The notes below the pieces were generated by a model. That model was not told where the DNA came from and did no database searches. It was given only the letters and a program-made list of their open reading frames with translations. The position numbers and the translations under genes are program-made. Shown in pieces: positions 61,401-64,000 of a stretch of 64,000 bases of DNA. Origin of the DNA: Juglans regia (Eukaryota > Streptophyta > Magnoliopsida > Fagales > Juglandaceae); NCBI RefSeq assembly GCF_001411555.2, contig NC_049909.1, forward strand, positions 21,748,623-21,812,622, given 5' to 3'. Each line of letters begins with the position of its first letter. The first letter of the stretch is position 1.

Positions 61401-63126
61401 TTAATTTCTCAGATGAAGATGAAGAAAATGAAGATGCAGTCAATTTAGCATCACCAGATATTCCAAAAGTTCGATCATCTCTAGATCAGAAACAAAGTAC
61501 CAAAATTTTGGCTTCGGAAAAATCCAATTTGAACTTTGACAAGGAAATAGAAGATAAACCAATGGTCAAGGAAGGGATAGCTACCAACAAGGAATCTAAC
61601 CAACCAGTGAGAGAGAATTCTCTAGTTACCAGCAAGGCCACAGAAGCTGGGACTTCCTCTAAAGAGAGAGTACAAAGTGGTATTCCAGAAAGTGACATAA
61701 ACAGGAAGAATACACCAACACTTGCTGTTCCAAATTCCCCTAAAAGGAGAAAAGTGTTGAAGACACAGATTGATGAGCGAGGAAGAGAAGGTATACAGAT
61801 GATTAGATCCTCAGTTTCTGAGGAGACCTGTGTATGTTATATAATGTTGCATGGTAGTAATTATTTTACCTTTGGAAATTCACTAGCTAAATCTAATCCT
61901 AATCAGTTCAATAAATTCCAGATACCTTTTTATGCCATAACTGCTATCTGAAGTAATTAAATTTTTGTGTGTGTGTTCCCACTAGGTAATCCATATTGGT
62001 AAAGCACTCCCATTCAATTTGGCTCGCACTAGAGTTTTTTTTTTAATGATCGTTCCATATTGAAGATTAGTTTTTCACGTTTAATAAATTAATTGAAGCT
62101 TGTTCTATTAGGTTTGCTAATCTTGTATTTCTGATAAGCTTTTTTTTTCTGAGAGAGAGGAGATTAAAAAAAAATAAGTTGTCTTCTGCATTCACTTCCA
62201 TTAATGCCCTGTTAAACCAGAAGGCATCACCCAATTCGGTTAGTCATAGTTTCTCTTTTACACCTTTTATTGCTATAATTATAATAATATCTGCATTTTC
62301 TTGCTCCAGTAACTAAAGTAATCTGGGAGGGTGAAGAGACAGAAGCAAAGAAATCTGACAGTAGCACAACAAAGAAACTTGACAGCTCTACATCCGACAA
62401 TACTATTAGCAGGTTAACTATATGCTTCATATCTGCCAATTATGTTTTGCTAGAAATACTATTCCTCAGAACTGCAAGTTTCTTTCTTTCTTTCTTTCTT
62501 ACTTCCTATGTACTTGAGCTATGTCTACTTTTTGATAAATAAAATATCTTATTACTTATCAAAAAAAAAGTTTCTTCTTTTTTTTTTTTTTTTTGGCTAG
62601 GCAAATTTTAAGGGACAACCCCCCTAGTAGTTGGGGGGGTTTTAACACCCAACCTTGGACCCCATGGTTCTAAAGGATCGGGGGCTAGTGCCATTCGGCC
62701 ATTGGCCCCAGAACTGCAAGTTGTTTGTATGGTTTTCTACCCAACATTTGGCTCAACTTGTTTCAGTTCCGTGGCCTTCGGGCAATTGTATTGATAATGT
62801 GTGAGTACAAGTAATTGAGGCATTGGGGGTGGGTGTCAATTATACCACCCTAAGGTTGATTGTCTATCACAGACAAATTATTATGGTTGTGTGTAGATTC
62901 TTCATTAAGATACTTTCTGTAGCTGAAAGATAGCTCTCTCTGTATATGGCTAGGCTCTGAATATTGGGTTTATGAATTATGATTTAGGCTTCCTGCAACG
63001 AAAAAGTCACCAGCAATGGGAAATGCTGCCCCATCCATTCCAGCAGGCAAAGCAGGAAACAAGAAAGCAGGGAACTTGAAAGATCCTAAGCAAGGAAACA
63101 TTCTTTCATTCTTCAAGAGGGTGTGA
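58413..63126 (+). CDS. POLD3: DNA polymerase delta subunit 3 (POLD3/p66 family)
   Basis: Eight exons join in frame to 1,614 nt (537 aa): 58413-58481, 59090-59145, 59242-59366, 59788-59947, 60470-60912, 61272-61790, 62310-62412, 62988-63126. The N-terminal part (MAQHETLGILEEIESLVSDQ, VSYKWLSRNYLVSSNSAKRL, SGWLKKDLSNYHIRLV) is the CDC27/POLD3 domain that binds the polymerase delta B subunit in the nucleus. The middle is disordered and charged, with acidic SDEDEENED and basic SPKRRK (likely NLS). The protein ends in a PIP box. Start chosen at 58,413 because family members begin there, but ATGs at 58,332 and 58,272 are in the same open frame. Intron 5 holds retroelement-like sequence. It looks intact. 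Confidence 0.93.
60955..61130. repeat. Retroelement-derived insert in POLD3 intron 5
   Basis: Starts ttttataagtaagaaaattta and continues caaagcccaagtacataggt and tatacaagagagaaataccc, a dispersed LINE/SINE-like tail. The terminal ttgataagtaa-type word recurs at about 62,528-62,575. The family was not identified. Confidence 0.4.
62525..62720. repeat. Repeat-like segment in POLD3 intron 7
   Basis: A short inverted pair (tttttgataaataa, ttacttatcaaaaa) at 62,528-62,567, a T-run, then a GC-rich piece (gacaacccccctagtagttg, ggatcgggggctagtgccat). It looks like an inserted retroelement end. The source is not recognised. Confidence 0.4.
63091..63114 (+). other. PIP box (PCNA-binding motif) of POLD3
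   Basis: Encodes QGNILSFF, fitting Q-x-x-I-x-x-F-F, three residues before the stop codon. C-terminal PIP boxes of POLD3 proteins bind PCNA and support processive synthesis. Confidence 0.92.
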
Positions 63127-64000
63127 GACGTACAAAAAAACCTGAGCGAAGTACCACTGTGAATACAGAGACGTTTAATTGATGGTTCTTCAGATGCCAG
63201 TCTTCATGTAACTATAAGGTTTCGTTCAGTTGGAGGATTTTAAAGAGGTTTGGGGGGAAGATGTTGCTATATTAGTAATTACCTTAATCTTTGCTTGAGG
63301 GGGAATCCATGTATTTGCTTTATGAGTCTAGGATTATGTTTGATGGGTCTAATCTACACTTCAAATTAAGAAAAACTAAAAGAAGATGGCATCACGGTTT
63401 TGCTTTATATTTGGCTCTGGGAATGGCATCTTGGTGGTCGATCTCTTAGCGATATGAATCAACGAATTTAGCATGACTTGATGATTTTACAGTACTGGGA
63501 AGATATCTTTCTACCATAATTGGCATTTTGCGCAGTTCTATACATTTTGTGCAGTTCTACACGAATCGTTCTTTAGAATGACGAGAAAATATCAATCTAA
63601 CATCAGACAAGTGGTATAAAGGGATTATTCATTCTTCCATAGTTTGCAGTTATGCAGATTAGTTGGAACCCAATTGACTGGGTATTGCTTTTTCTAATCA
63701 AGATTATATTTACTTGCCAGCATGATTGTTCTTACCCAGAGAATGGTTCCAAATTGTGGATGGGGTAAAGCGATCAATACAACCACACATTGACCCAAAG
63801 AATTTTCATTCACAAGAATGACGCGAAAACCCGTAGTTTGAGGATAAAATCCAAATGGATGTTGCATTCTCACTCAATTACCCGCAGAATCTGAGAGCTA
63901 GCTAAGAGTCCAAAGTGAATATGCAAATAGAAATTCATAAAAGTTTACTTTGTGAAAGATGTGAAAGAGGATGACGGAATGATATACATGATTTACACTC
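63127..64000. other. POLD3 3' flank
   Basis: Presumed 3' UTR and downstream DNA. No canonical poly(A) signal stands out. An imperfect direct repeat (gcgcagttctatacattttg, tgcagttctacacga) lies at 63,530-63,560. No further gene is seen to the window edge. Confidence 0.5.

Noticed and set aside
1..64000. tRNA, rRNA or CRISPR-like arrays
   Set aside because: None seen; the tRNA-like words at 4,848 and 28,829 are retrotransposon primer sites.

Overview
This is a stretch of plant nuclear genome, from a woody eudicot to judge by gene content. Exons are short with GT-AG introns, the genes are plant families (LRR-malectin receptor kinases, TBL/PC-esterase), intergenic DNA is very AT-rich, and Ty1/copia elements, plant L1 LINEs and many MITEs are present. 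A Fagales/Juglandaceae-like source is only an impression. All comparisons were made by eye within the window; no database was searched.

Bases 1-57,760 are one cluster of LRR receptor-like kinase (LRR-RLK subfamily VIII-2, At1g53430/At3g14840 type) copies. Only one copy (gene C, + strand, 24 exons, 44,871-55,116, 1,016 aa) reads open from signal peptide to stop. The others are broken. Copy A (- strand, 1-15,425) holds a copia element in an intron and a LINE inside an LRR exon. Copy D (+, 15,817-19,490) is a copy of the second half of gene C without its malectin exons. Copy B (- strand, 20,829-30,249) has frameshifts, a copia element in an intron, and no kinase half in the window. Copy E (+, 33,419-33,830) keeps only promoter and exons 1-2.

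E plus the TBL fragment at 34.4 kb, and gene C plus the TBL fragment at 56-57 kb, are two direct copies of one ancestral block (31,951-35,215 and 43,403-57,755). The first copy lost about 11.2 kb internally, and its junction carries a 16-bp filler copied from 63 bp upstream. Between the blocks lie a triplicated AT-rich array (35.2-38.7 kb), a featureless A-rich tract, a fragment resembling replication protein A, a candidate Helitron 3' end (43,172-43,226) and several MITEs.

Mobile elements: a complete copia (412-5,119) with LTRs, PBS and a 5-bp target duplication; a second copia (24,180-29,347) with no matching target duplication and a changed reverse transcriptase active site; and a LINE-in-LINE nest (7,318-14,859) in which the inner LINE joins ORF1 to ORF2 by an ATGA overlap.

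From 58.2 kb the window turns into an ordinary housekeeping gene, POLD3 (DNA polymerase delta subunit 3, 8 exons, 537 aa). It has a G-box and an E2F-like site upstream and a C-terminal PCNA-binding PIP box. No tRNA, rRNA or CRISPR array was seen.
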